Origin: Elgaria multicarinata webbii
Taxonomy: Eukaryota > Chordata > Lepidosauria > Squamata > Anguidae
Assembly: GCF_023053635.1 (NCBI RefSeq)
Contig: NC_086173.1
Location: 146,304,697-146,368,696 of the forward strand
DNA length: 64,000 nt
Direction of reading: 5' to 3'
Shown: positions 54,535 to 64,000 of the stretch, piece by piece
Layout of the letters: each line of letters opens with the position of its first letter
Position numbering within the stretch: the first letter of the stretch is position 1
Made by a program: the position numbers and the translations under genes
The notes under the pieces: model-generated
Databases searched by the model: none
What the model was told of the DNA's origin: nothing
Seen by the model: only the letters and a program-made list of their open reading frames with translations

Positions 54535-54959
54535 CCACCCACCCACAGGCTCAAAAAGAAATTTGAGAATCACCAGCCAAGGGAGAGCGGGGTGGGGTGG
54601 GGTGGGGGGCACAGTTTTGTTCTGTGGCCTCCTGTTAAATCAGTCAACGACTTGCAACTGACACATTTGGGAGGAGCTGTTTGTGAGCCATTGCCTAAGA
54701 TCCCCGAGGGAAAGAGTAGTTATGTCTGTTTATTAAGAACTGGTGCACCTGTATAAATAGAACAACAAGATCTGACTCATTAACAACTGCTCTGTTGGGA
54801 AACCAGACTGTTGTGCATTGATGAACTACTGCACAGGGGAACCGTTTAGGGTCAAAAACACAGGACATGGGGCTCCTGCACAGACCCATGGTTGGGTTTT
54901 TTTGGGGGGTGGGGGTAGCCCCATATGTATCTAAAACAGGGGTGAGCAGATTTCAGGTT
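54535..54959. other. Intergenic with a G-run cluster
   Basis: 54590-54609 has GGGG runs separated by single T (GCGGGGTGGGGTGGGGTGGG), quadruplex-capable. No gene seen. Confidence 0.35.
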
Positions 54960-55335
54960 TGTTGTATCTACTTTTGTTTCTTACTAGAAACCTAAGAGCC
55001 ACCAACTAGAGCCTGGTGCAAGGATTAAAGAACAGAGTGCCTCTGAGCACACTGTGAGCCCAGGAATTTCTCTTCAGTGCCAGAACTGAGCTGAGCTTAC
55101 ATAAAAGTCCACCCCAGGTTACCCTAAACAGTCTTCATTTTAGCAGCTAGATTTAGTGGGGTAAAGTCACGTTGTTATTAAACAAATAAGGATGCAATTC
55201 TATGCCTGATTAGACAGAAAAACTCCTGTGCCTGGCTGGGGAATGCTGGGATAGGATTATTCCCTAAGAGTCAGAAATACTTTTTTGACCTATTGCAAAT
55301 CACCCTTTGATCTACTGGTACGTAGAACAGATCCC
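54960..55335. repeat. Old dispersed repeat, copy 2 (partner at 13741-14150)
   Basis: GTGCCTCTGAGCACACTGTG, GAGCCCAGGAATTTCTCTTC-like and CCAGAACTGAGC words in the same order as copy 1, ending near GATCTACTGGTACGTAG. Confidence 0.5.
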
Positions 55336-55404
55336 TGATCTAAAGTAGAGTTCATAAAGCGGAAAGCACACTCAACTGATTGTCATGGGAGCTACTTCTA
55401 CGAG

Positions 55405-55724
55405 TAGGGTGACCATATGAAAAGGAGGACAGGGCTCCTGTATCTTCAACAGTTGTATTGAAAAGGGAATTTCAGCAGGTGTCATTTGTATACATGCAGC
55501 ACCTGGTGAAATTCCCTCTTCATCACAACAGTTCCAGTTGCAGGAGCTGTACTAGAGTGACCAGATACAAAAGAGGACAGGGCTCCTGCAGCTTTAACTG
55601 TTGTGGTGAAGAGGGAGTTTCACCAGGTGCTGCATGCATACAAATAACACCTGATGAAATTCCTTTTTCAATATAATTGTTAAAGATACAGGAGCCCTGA
55701 GCTCCTTTTCATATGGTCACCCTA
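55405..55724. mobile_element. Palindromic hAT-type MITE, family 1, copy J
   Basis: 320 bp from TAGGGTGACCATATG to CATATGGTCACCCTA. The flanks TCTACGAG and ACTATGAG agree at six of eight positions, an aged duplication. Confidence 0.87.
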
Positions 55725-56279
55725 ACTATGAGGAAACTGGACAATGACATCAACTACCGGAGACCAGAGGGGACTGTCATAAACACCTGAACATATCCAT
55801 AGTATAAAGTACCTTTCTGTGGAATTCTAGTTCTAAAGCTCTTTTGGAACTAATACTGGCCGAAAAGATGGCCATAGTAAACATTAGTTACACAGAGCAT
55901 CAGTGACACTACACCAAATCTATTCTGCCCTTCCTCTAAAACCTATTGCAGTGCAGACACCCTGGACATACTTCCATAGAACACAAGGATTAATGCAGGG
56001 ATGTTATTGGACTGCAACTCCCGTCAGCCCTAGCCAATAGTGTGGGATGCTGTTGCAGTCCAACCCCTTCTCTTACCCTGCCTTAAGGACTGAGGGTGCA
56101 TTTGTTCACAAGAAGCATTCATTTCTATGAATATGGCAACAGCATGCTAGTCCTCATGAACCGTCACACATTTTGCACTCTTTAATACAGTTGGTTCAAT
56201 CTGGGAAATGAACTCGTTTGCACATGGTTTTCCTCTCTGCAATGATAGAGGCCTGAAGCTGTCCGAGTCTTGCATTTTG
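55725..56279. other. Intergenic with a MITE-like repeat
   Basis: 56000-56070 carries TTATTGGACTGCAACTCCCG. Nothing else supported. Confidence 0.35.
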
Positions 56280-56596
56280 TCTTGATCTGTAGCATGTATT
56301 CCAAATGTGATCACAACTACAGATTTTCAGAAAGGCATTATGATACTGGCAATTTTATTTTTTGATTCCTTTCCTAATGATCCCCAGCATAGAAATTTCC
56401 TGTTTCACAGCAGTCACACAATGGGTGGACATTTCCATGGAGCTGTTCACCACTACCCCAGGATCCCCTTTTCTGGTCAGTCAGCCCGTCAACATACATG
56501 TGAAGTTGGGATTGTTTTGCTCCAAAGTGCAGCCCTTTACACTTGCTTAAATTGAACCACACCTGCCATTTAATGCACATTTCCCCATTTTGGAGT
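56280..56596 (-). repeat. CR1 LINE fragment, part of the reverse transcriptase region
   Basis: The minus strand reads, in broken frames, FNLSKCKGLHFGAKQSQLHM and similar words, matching the segment at 6990-7230 of the first long CR1. No 3' end is present here. Confidence 0.72.
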
Positions 56597-56931
56597 GACC
56601 CTGTTCACACAACACGCTAACCCAGACTCAGTGGTTGAGTGTGGGGTTGTTTGTTGAACCATGGGTTAGTGTGTTGTCTGAACCCAGGACATTTTCCACA
56701 GGGCAGCTTGTTAACCATGCACTGTGGCTTGTTAACCACCCTGAATAATCCAAGAACAAACCATGGGTTCTTAAGGTGGCTTGTTCGAGGGGAAAAAAGG
56801 CCACACTGCATGGTTGACAAGCCAACTGCGTGAAAAATGTTCTGGGTTCAGACAATATGCTAAATCATGGTTCAATAAACAACCCTCAGTCAACCACTGA
56901 GTGTGGGTTAGTATGTTGTGTGAACATGGTC
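56597..56931. mobile_element. Foldback element (GTTCACACAACA ends)
   Basis: 335 bp; CTGTTCACACAACACGCTAA at the left and TTAGTATGTTGTGTGAACAT at the right are inverted, and complementarity continues deep inside (GAACCATGGGTTAGTGTGTT against AATATGCTAAATCATGGTTC). Confidence 0.78.
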
Positions 56932-57004
56932 GACCTCCCTAAATAGTTTTCGCTCTCTGTTGCTCCAAAGGCCAGGGCCAGAACCAATGGATGTAAATCT
57001 GAGG

Positions 57005-57262
57005 GAAGCTGGTTTAGCTAAACATTACTCGAAACTTCCTAACTCTAAGAGAAATTTCACAGCGGAACAAGCTGCTTCTGGAGATGCTGGACTTTTCTTC
57101 CTTGGACGTTTTTAAGAAGATGCTGGATGGCCATCTGTCTGGGATGCTTTCATTGCAGTTCCTGCATTGGGCAAGGGATGGGACTCGATGCTCTCCAAGG
57201 TCCCTTTCAAATATTTTCCAATCTCTGCAGGCTCTTTCACATGGGCTTGTACACCGTGGCCT
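57005..57262 (+). repeat. Older CR1-like LINE 3' end
   Basis: CGGAACAAGCTGCTTCTGGA, GATGCTGGATGGCCATCTGT and GGGATGGGACTCGATGCTCT match the CR1 ORF2 end and 3' UTR at lower identity, with no ATTCTATG tail. Confidence 0.7.
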
Positions 57263-58506
57263 CAAGGTCACACACAATAATTCAGGGATCACCAAGATTT
57301 GTAAAAATTAAAACCTGCAAGTGATTGTGTCAGTTATTTCCATATTTAATTGCATGTCAGTTTGTATGACTCCACACTCTATGGCCCGTCAGGTTTTCTA
57401 ATTTGTTTTTAATGACCTTGCCCGACTGTGGAAAACATCACAATTGGCTCAGCTGATGGGGGAAAAGTATGAAGCTAACGTGCTGATCTGGGAGAATTCT
57501 GCAGAGGGGGGAAAATGGGGAATGGAGCCTGAGTTGAGCAGCTCCTTTCTACCCACACCTGGGTCTAAATGGGAGCCAGCATGCCCTAGAGGGGAAAGGC
57601 CCCACACCCTGCTGTTTCATCCAACCAATCCCTAACCTCCCCACCTGCACTGAGCTAAACAATGTTGTAAGCAGCTGGCATTCGCTACCATGATCGGAGG
57701 TGCATCTACTGTGTTCATGTGGCATACTGTAATGCAGGGAGGGCTAGTAGCTTCTACAGGGAGCCTCCACTGTTTCCATCCCCTAGGTGGGCTCCATTCT
57801 TACGTCATAGAGCCCTATGGTGGCTTAACTTGGTGGCGGCGACGGCAGCATTAGTAATGCTAATGGAACTGCAATTTGGGGGACAGCCATTTAAATTTCC
57901 CAGCATGCCCTGGAGTAATGCTACATTAGGGGCCTGGTGGGAAATTAAAATGGCAGCTCCCAAGCCCAGCTACTGGGACAAGCATTATGGGTCCAAGTGC
58001 TGGCATCCATGGAGGGGCCCTGCCATAGGGATGTTAGGTTTGGCTTCTTGAAATGCAAGCCTGGCTCCTTGCAAACTAGAGTTTGCAAATGGGAAGTCAG
58101 ACCCAGGAAGGCATGTACTTCCCTGCTTCACTCCCTACTGCTCTCTAGCATAAATTCCCCCTTGTTGGCTTTCACCATGGTTGAGCATTGCATGTGCACT
58201 CAGGTTAACCAGGGTTCCTATCCTGAAGCATGCCCTAGATTTGCAAGCTGTGGTTTGCAGGAAACAAGCGTTACACACCTCCATCAGGCAGTTAGCCTTT
58301 GGCTTTCCAAAATGTGCAAGGGATTTCTCTGTAACAGAAATGCAGAACCTCTTTCAGTCCAAGGGCCAAATTCCATTTCTGAGAAGCTGTATTCCAGTGG
58401 TGGGTGGAACCACAACAAAAAGGGGCAGGGCCAAAGAACCAAAAACATTGCATATTTTATCTTAAAGCTCTTATTGCCCATAACTAAGCATTAGGAGAGG
58501 GATTGC
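57263..58506. other. Intergenic, no gene recognised
   Basis: Open frames of 110 and 165 codons at 57719 and 57997 (+) show no domain and have Trp/Pro-rich chance composition. Confidence 0.35.
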
Positions 58507-58772
58507 TAGGGTGACCACATGGAAAGGAGAACAGGGCTCCTGTATCTTTAACAGTTGTATAGAAAAGGGAAATTCAGCAGGTGTCATTGTTATACATGCA
58601 GCACCTGGTGAAATTCCCTCTTCATCACAACAGTTAAATGCAGTTAAAGCTGCAGGAGCCCTCTTTTGTATCTGTTCACTCTAGTATAGCTCCTGCTGCA
58701 GCTTTAATTGTTGTGATGAAGAGGGCATTTCACCAGGTGCAGCATGCATACAAATGACACCGGCTAAAATTG
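58507..58772. mobile_element. MITE family 1, copy K (right end lost)
   Basis: TAGGGTGACCACATGGAAAG to CAAATGACACCGGCTAAAAT, where similarity stops. An extra AAATGCAGTT near 58636 is shared with copy H, a sublineage marker. Confidence 0.83.
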
Positions 58773-58959
58773 CAACCTTTTAGAACGGGAAAAACCTGCA
58801 CAAAACAGGGACACCACCTAATGATCAGTGGTTGGAGAGAAGGGGAGGGGCCAGGAGGAGGGGGTGTGACCATCTGGGGAAAATCAGGAGGGCTGGAATT
58901 GGTTCCAGGGCCCTAGAAGGTTCTCCACACCTGCTACACAATAAGACAGCCTTCCCCCA
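58773..58959. other. Short non-coding stretch
   Basis: Nothing supported between the MITE and the next repeat. Confidence 0.3.
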
Positions 58960-59110
58960 CCTGGTGTCTTCCCAATGTATGGGAACTACAACTCCCAGGA
59001 ACCTCCAGCCATCCCTGCCAATGCGTTGGAAAGGAGCGGCAGTTGGGAGGAGACAATTGCCCCCATCCCTTGGCATGTTGGGGTGGGATTGTAGCTCTGG
59101 GGGGCACCAC
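58960..59110. repeat. MITE-like 'GGGAACTACAACTCCCAGG' repeat
   Basis: GGGAACTACAACTCCCAGGA at 58980 and GGATTGTAGCTCTGG at 59088 frame a decayed palindrome. Confidence 0.55.
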
Positions 59111-59248
59111 ATGCTTTGCATGCAGAAGGGCCCAAATTCAAACACTGATGTCTCCAGTTAAAAGGATCAAGTAGAAGGTGATGAGAATGACCATGGCAGG
59201 AGACCCTGTCACTTTAGGAAACAGCCTTTGCTCCTGATTGGACTAGGC
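59103..59248 (+). repeat. tRNA-Ala-derived SINE, decayed
   Basis: TGCTTTGCATGCAGAAGGGC and AAATTCAAACACTGATGTC replace the anticodon arm and B box; the body ends GGACTAGGCCAGATATAG. Confidence 0.6.
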
Positions 59249-59479
59249 CAGATATAGTAAGTATCCAAAAGTGTTTTTTTTTAAAGGAGATTACAAAGGT
59301 CTTCTTGTTGATTAAAAACTTCCAGAATGTCATTTAGCAGCACGATTGAACAGATTAACAGGAAATGTTTCTTCTATGTATCTTCTATGAAGTAGTTCCT
59401 GGGGGCAACAAGACCACAAAAATATTAGACATGTTAAAACAGTAATTGCTAGATACTAGTATTATAAAAGAACTCCCAA

Positions 59480-59610
59480 CAACTGACATCTGGCTGTTAT
59501 GATGAAGGAGGAGGCAAACTCCAGTGCTCAGGACAAAAAGAAAATTTATTAAGCTCTACACATTTCGGAGGGAATACGTCCTTCTTCAGGAGCTGTTTTA
59601 TGTTCTTTTT
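59480..59610 (-). repeat. Possible Penelope-like element end with degenerate hammerhead motif
   Basis: The minus strand reads CTCCTGAAGAAGGACG, ATTCCCTCCGAAATGTGTAG and AGCTTAATAAATTTTC. CTGAAGA (59583-59589) and GAAA (59563-59566) match the hammerhead core order with one base changed. The 'CTGATGAAGG...CGAAAC' word style is known from Penelope-like elements; the assignment is tentative. Confidence 0.4.
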
Positions 59611-61577
59611 TAATGTCCTTATCTCCAAGAACAATCGTGTTTCCTTCTTTTTTCCCCGAGTGCTAGTGAACACTGTTTCTTGAGCTTTTGTGGAACATAA
59701 ACATTATCTTAAGTTATGGGAAGGTGAATATGTTAAACATGGGAAAGAAAATGGAAAACATTTAGAATGGGTCATGTGAAACATATTCCAAATTTGTTTT
59801 CATCACTGCAATTAACAGCTAAATTCAACAGAAAGAATGAGAATGCACTAAGGAGTATGATATGCAATTATTATTATTATTATTATTAATAATAATAATA
59901 ATAATAATAATAATTTATTTCTTACCCACCTCTCCGATTGGATCGAGGTGGGAAACAAAAACAAGCATAAAATACATAAAATACTGATTAAAAACATGGT
60001 ATACACTGTTTAAAAACATCCAAAAAACATACTAATTCGATGGTAAGAACTGAATGAGTAAGAGCTATTTGATCCTTATCAGGGGTTGACACAAGCCAAC
60101 CAAGTGGAAAATAAGACATCATCATCATCATCATCATTGCAAAAAGCAGCAAGCTACTAAATATTCCATACCCTGACCACAGCATCTTCCCGCTTCAGGC
60201 ATTTTAGTAGGCGAGGGAAGGAAGTAGCTGGGTTTTGGTTGTTAGGCAACAGCAAAATATGTTTAGAGATGTGAAGGCCTGGGGGGGAAACTAGGAAAGG
60301 TTTGGGGAAAACCCTTTTTCACCCCAAGCACAAAGAAGTCCCTGAGGGGAAAATAAGAACAATTGCATGAGTGTGCATTAAAAAAATTGCACTCTCCATT
60401 GCACCTTAGTGGATGTTTTTATCAGTGCAAAGACGGTGGTTTGTATTCGTTCAAAGGGATGGAGTAGATTTACAAAGCTCTATCCTCCTCTTACAGATAG
60501 GTAGTTCACCTCTCACCTGTCCCAGCTTGACAAAGATCTGAGCAAGTTTAGTTATCTGGAGCTCTGTTGGTCTTGAAGTAACCATCGATTTAGCTTCAAC
60601 ACAAGAGACTGATTTGTTTGTTTAAAAATGGGGTGGGTGAATGAATGCTTAAATGAAAAAACGTACCTATGGCTCTTTATAAAAATAAATAAAAGGTGGA
60701 CTACCCAGATGTAGAGGGCGAGAGCGAGGGGACACGTGTTGTGTTCACCTGTCGTTTATTTTGAAAAGACAGAGAGAAGCCCCAGGCTCATCTGATGAGA
60801 GAAAAATCCACAGCAACTCCCTAAATTAAAGTCTTTGTATGCAGCTTTCAGCTACTTCTCAGGTGGTGCAATGAAGCTGACAATTTTACTGACAAGTTGT
60901 GTCAAGTGAAGTGATTGGCATGTCTTTCAGCAGTTGTACAGCCAGCCAGCTAAAGGCACTTGCTTAATGGGACACTTGATACAGACAGATGACATTCCTA
61001 GAACTAAGAAAGCAGGTCCCAACTCAGCAGTATGAGAGCTTCACTACATGAGTGATTTATTGCACGCTCATGATTGGCAACTAATGAAAGTTTGCAGTTC
61101 TTTTACATGATGCTGTCAACCACCAGGATGTCTCCTGCACCTTCCCCTCGTAATCTTGCTTTTAAAAAGATCAGAGATAATGCAGTATTTAAAATTATCC
61201 TGTGATATTGTGGGCCACTAGATAGTGCAGTTTCATTTAACTTTATGGAGCATTGCCAAGTATTCAATTACAAACCATGTGGTCACTGTTAGTTGCCATC
61301 TAAAGGAGCCATAGTCAACATGGAAAGAAGAACAAAAATGGTAAGGGTGCAGGGTTTTTCCTTACTGTAGAGACGCTCTGAGTTAAGGCTGCACAAACTA
61401 GTTTTGCAGTTTTGGAATAGGACCAGTGGTGTGGAGACAATTTTGCAGTTTGGAGTGTGACTTCCTTGCAGCTGGCTGGCAGGAAGGGATCTTGCCAGGG
61501 TTAGTACTGTCTCTTTGGGGGAATCTGGTGATGGTTTAATGATTAGGATTGTCTGTTTGGGTGCCTAAATACTATGC
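59611..61577. other. Intergenic, mostly unassigned
   Basis: (ATT)n/(AAT)n inverted microsatellite at 59869-59914 followed by a minus-strand LINE tail to about 60010. A (CAT)n run lies at 60118-60137. No gene recognised. Confidence 0.4.
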
Positions 61578-61700
61578 ATCAGGCTTCCCCAACATAGTGC
61601 CCACCAGATGTTTTGGACCTCAACTCCCCCATCAGCCCTTGCTGGCAGGAATTATGGGAGTTGTAGTCTAAAACATGTGGAGAGCACCAGGGTAGAGAAG
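61578..61700. repeat. Palindromic MITE-like repeat (CCAGATGTTTTGGA type)
   Basis: CCACCAGATGTTTTGGACCT and AGTCTAAAACATGTGGAGAG inverted around CTTGCTGGCAGGAATTATGG. Confidence 0.72.
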
Positions 61701-62769
61701 TCTGCTATATCCTAATGGCAAAGGCATTCTCTGAGGGCTGATCCATACATAACCAGAACAATACCATCTGTGTATAAGGGAAGTTGTCAGCAGGCATAAA
61801 AAGAGGTTTGCAGAAGTACAGAAAAGGTTTGGGGAGAACATAAGGGTGGAACACCCCATTCCCCCCAAAATCCCAGCTGAATGAAGATATCCTGCATGTG
61901 TGGAATGCTGGCTGATTATTAAGGAGAAAAAATGGAAAACCGGGGAAGGTGAATGTAATGGAGCATTGTAGAAGAGGGCTTGGCTGGCATACTAAATAGG
62001 AGCACACCGTACTGCAATATTTTGCTGCAGGTGCCACTTATAAACTGATAAACATTGCAGGGCTCCAGCCTCCTGTATTATCTCCAAGGCAAGTGACCTC
62101 ATGAAAAGGCTATCCATGGAATCTCTGACCAAATAGAAACGAGAAAAACTTCTATCTTGTTTGGGCTTTCTTTAGAGCAGCTGTTGCTTGAAATCTGGCT
62201 CTCCCTCGATTTCCTATTCTCAGAAAGCTTTATAGACACTTGTAGTGCAAGGAATGCGCAACTCTCGCTCATTTGTTGTGCAGGATCCTGGTGTCCTCTC
62301 TCCAAGAAGCATTTCTGTTTTGAGGATTTGACAATTTTAGGGCACTCAAATTGCAATATATTGGTACTGAGAAAGCATTCTTTCCTCCCACCTTGCTGAA
62401 GAGACCATGGCACTTGCAAGTTTTGTCTGGATTGTAGTTGTGCAAATGTGATGAGCACCTATTGGATATTGCCTGTGGCATTACCGAAGAACAAAACACC
62501 GCCTGTTTCGTGTTTGGGTCATCAGTGTTTAATTCACAAACAGGCAACAACAACAACAACAAAAAGGGCTAAACTTCACTAGTCTCAAGGCCAAGTATGA
62601 AAACCGCCTCTTCTTTTAAAAAAAATACTGAGAAAAAAACTTCAGTTTTTATTTGGAGACTTTAGAATGATTCATCAGGTTTCTCCGGATAGCGGTGATA
62701 ATGAGAGAAACCGCAGACGTGTGATTTGTTGAGAAATCTGGACCTATCTTGGCAAGCAGAAGCACTCTG
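61701..62769. other. Intergenic, no gene recognised
   Basis: Minus-strand open frames of 110 and 119 codons (61705-62037 and 62099-62458) have no recognisable domain. (CAA)n run near 62548-62562. Confidence 0.35.
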
Positions 62770-62857
62770 TCCTTCAAGCCAGAATCAAACCAGCAACCTA
62801 AGGATGACTTCAATAGCACTCTACAGTCCTCTGCTCTACCAGCTGAGCTACCAAAGG
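62770..62857 (-). pseudogene. tRNA-Tyr pseudogene (copy 3)
   Basis: 88 nt, colinear with the two intact tRNA-Tyr genes, including anticodon region CTGTAGAGTG and an intron of equal length. The B box is GGTTTGATTCT instead of GGTTCGACTCC and the acceptor stem (CCTTTGG against TTGAAGG) keeps only four Watson-Crick pairs plus wobbles. The minus-strand 3' flank lacks a T run close by. It is judged inactive. Confidence 0.88.
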
Positions 62858-63121
62858 ATCACATCCAGAGGTTTGCCTTATTTTATATATATATTGGATG
62901 TGGCTTGCTATTCAAAGCAAGATAGGTGTTAGCATCCAGGATGCAGAATTGGAATTTCAATTCAAGTTACCATGTTTTCTTTCAGAATATGCCACATGTA
63001 CTCAATGCCGTTATTATCGTGCTTTTGTCACACTCCCATAGGATTTGGGAAGTTTCCAATGCAGCTGAGGCAGAGCTGGCAACTCGAGTATGTCCGTGTG
63101 TCATGATGTCATCACATGATG
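62858..63121. other. Intergenic, no feature recognised
   Basis: TATATA run near 62885; nothing supported before the CR1. Confidence 0.3.
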
Positions 63122-63818
63122 TCATGTGATGATGTCAAAGATCTTGGAATTGTTGTAGATCGCAAGCTGAATATGAGCCAACAGTGCGATATGGCTGCAA
63201 GAAAGGCAAATGCTATTTTGGGCTGCATTAATAGAAGTATAGCTTCCAAATCGCATGAGGTACTGGTTCCTCTCTATTCGGCCCTGGTTAGGCCTCATCT
63301 AGAGTATTGCGTCCAGTTCTGGGCTCCACAATTCAAGAAGGACGCAGACAAGCTGGAGCGTGTTCAGAGGAGGGCAACCAGGATGATCAGGGGTCTAGAA
63401 ACAAAGTCCTATGAAGAGAGACTGAAACAACTGGGCACGTTTAGCCTGGAGAAGAGAAGATTGAGGGGAGACATGATAGCACTCTTCAAATACTTAAAAG
63501 GTTGTCACACAGAGGAGGGCCAGGATCTCTTCTCGATCCTCCCAGAGTGCAGGACACGGAATAACGGGCTCAAGTTAAAGGAAGCCAGATTCCGGCTGGA
63601 CATCAGGAAAAACTTCCTAACTGTTAGAGCAGTGCGACGGTGGAATCAGCTACCTAGGGAGGTTGTGGGCTCTCCCACACTAGAGTCATTCAAGAGGCAG
63701 CTGGACAACCATCTGTCAGGGATGCTTTAGGGTGGATTCCTGCATTGAGCAGGGGGTTGGACTCAATGGCCTTGTAGGCCCCTTCCAACTCTGCTATTCT
63801 ATGATTCTATGATTCTAT
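63122..63818 (+). repeat. CR1 LINE 3' portion with intact ORF2 end
   Basis: The longest well-kept CR1 piece here. A continuous frame to 63730 encodes the C-terminal ~200 residues of ORF2: [60 protein letters not shown] and [11 protein letters not shown]. The 3' UTR follows with GGGTGGATTCCTGCATTGAG and three ATTCTATG units. 5' truncated; endonuclease and reverse transcriptase core are absent. A young copy by its open frame. Confidence 0.95.
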
Positions 63819-64000
63819 GTCTCCTTACGATGCCATCCTGAAGTTGCGTCACTGAACTGGGAGGGGGGAGGGAAGCACCTATAAAGTGGAAGTGGTCCAC
63901 TCAACCTCAACTGGAAGAGGCATTTAATTCAGGCCCTCTGTTTCAAAAGCAGACACAAGCTTTTCATAAGTTAACAATGTCACAATTAAGAAAGAACTGA
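63819..64000. other. Window end, no feature recognised
   Basis: Non-coding sequence after the CR1 tail. Confidence 0.3.

Noticed and set aside
57997-58494. 165-codon plus-strand open frame
   Set aside because: No domain; overlapping frames in two other phases are equally open.

Overview
The window looks like nuclear DNA of a squamate reptile (a lizard or close relative). It is dominated by CR1 LINE fragments carrying the CR1 3' octamer tail, with L2-like and L1 LINE fragments, tRNA-derived SINEs of reptilian type and very many short palindromic DNA transposons. Vertebrate-type genes lie between them. Lineage is inferred from repeats only; no species is claimed.

Two host protein-gene pieces are clear. 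At the left edge is the last coding exon of PPP1R11 (+ strand, 2248-2462) with its 3' UTR and poly(A) signal; the earlier exons lie upstream of position 1. On the opposite strand at 36413-36763 is an intact first coding exon for a C3HC4 RING domain. Its post-RING sequence matches what I recall of RNF39, with a splice donor and a TATA/GC-box promoter-like region. PPP1R11 and RNF39 are tail-to-tail neighbours in the mammalian MHC class I region, so this is probably the lizard counterpart of that block. The SPRY-coding part of RNF39 should lie between 2.8 and 36.4 kb, and I could not find it. Two intron-containing tRNA-Tyr(GTA) genes (8522-8609 minus, 42911-42998 plus) look functional; a third copy (62770-62857 minus) is decayed.

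Layout: 0-2.8 kb, PPP1R11 end. 2.8-9.1 kb, non-coding with three CR1 fragments and tRNA-Tyr 1. 9.6-11.6 kb, a young L1 insertion and two hAT-type MITEs. 11.6-20.6 kb, mostly unassigned, with SINEs, a CR1 and palindromes. 20.6-25.1 kb, a dense cluster of a palindromic hAT-type MITE family. 25.1-35.7 kb, SINEs, L2-like LINEs, microsatellites, foldback elements and CR1. 36.2-36.9 kb, RNF39 exon 1 and promoter. 37-47 kb, LINE tails, a solo LTR, tRNA-Tyr 2 and a GC-rich foldback element nested in CR1. 47-59 kb, more MITEs, a large inverted repeat interrupted by MITEs, and CR1. 59-64 kb, largely unassigned, then the tRNA-Tyr pseudogene and a CR1 fragment with a 204-codon open frame.

The most distinctive content is the transposon architecture. 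One MITE family is a palindrome in which each half is itself a terminal-inverted-repeat unit, and most full copies carry visible 8-bp target duplications. A second hAT-type family has two copies that differ by only about 2%. I see no operon-like or otherwise novel gene system; most long open frames are by-products of repeats or microsatellites.
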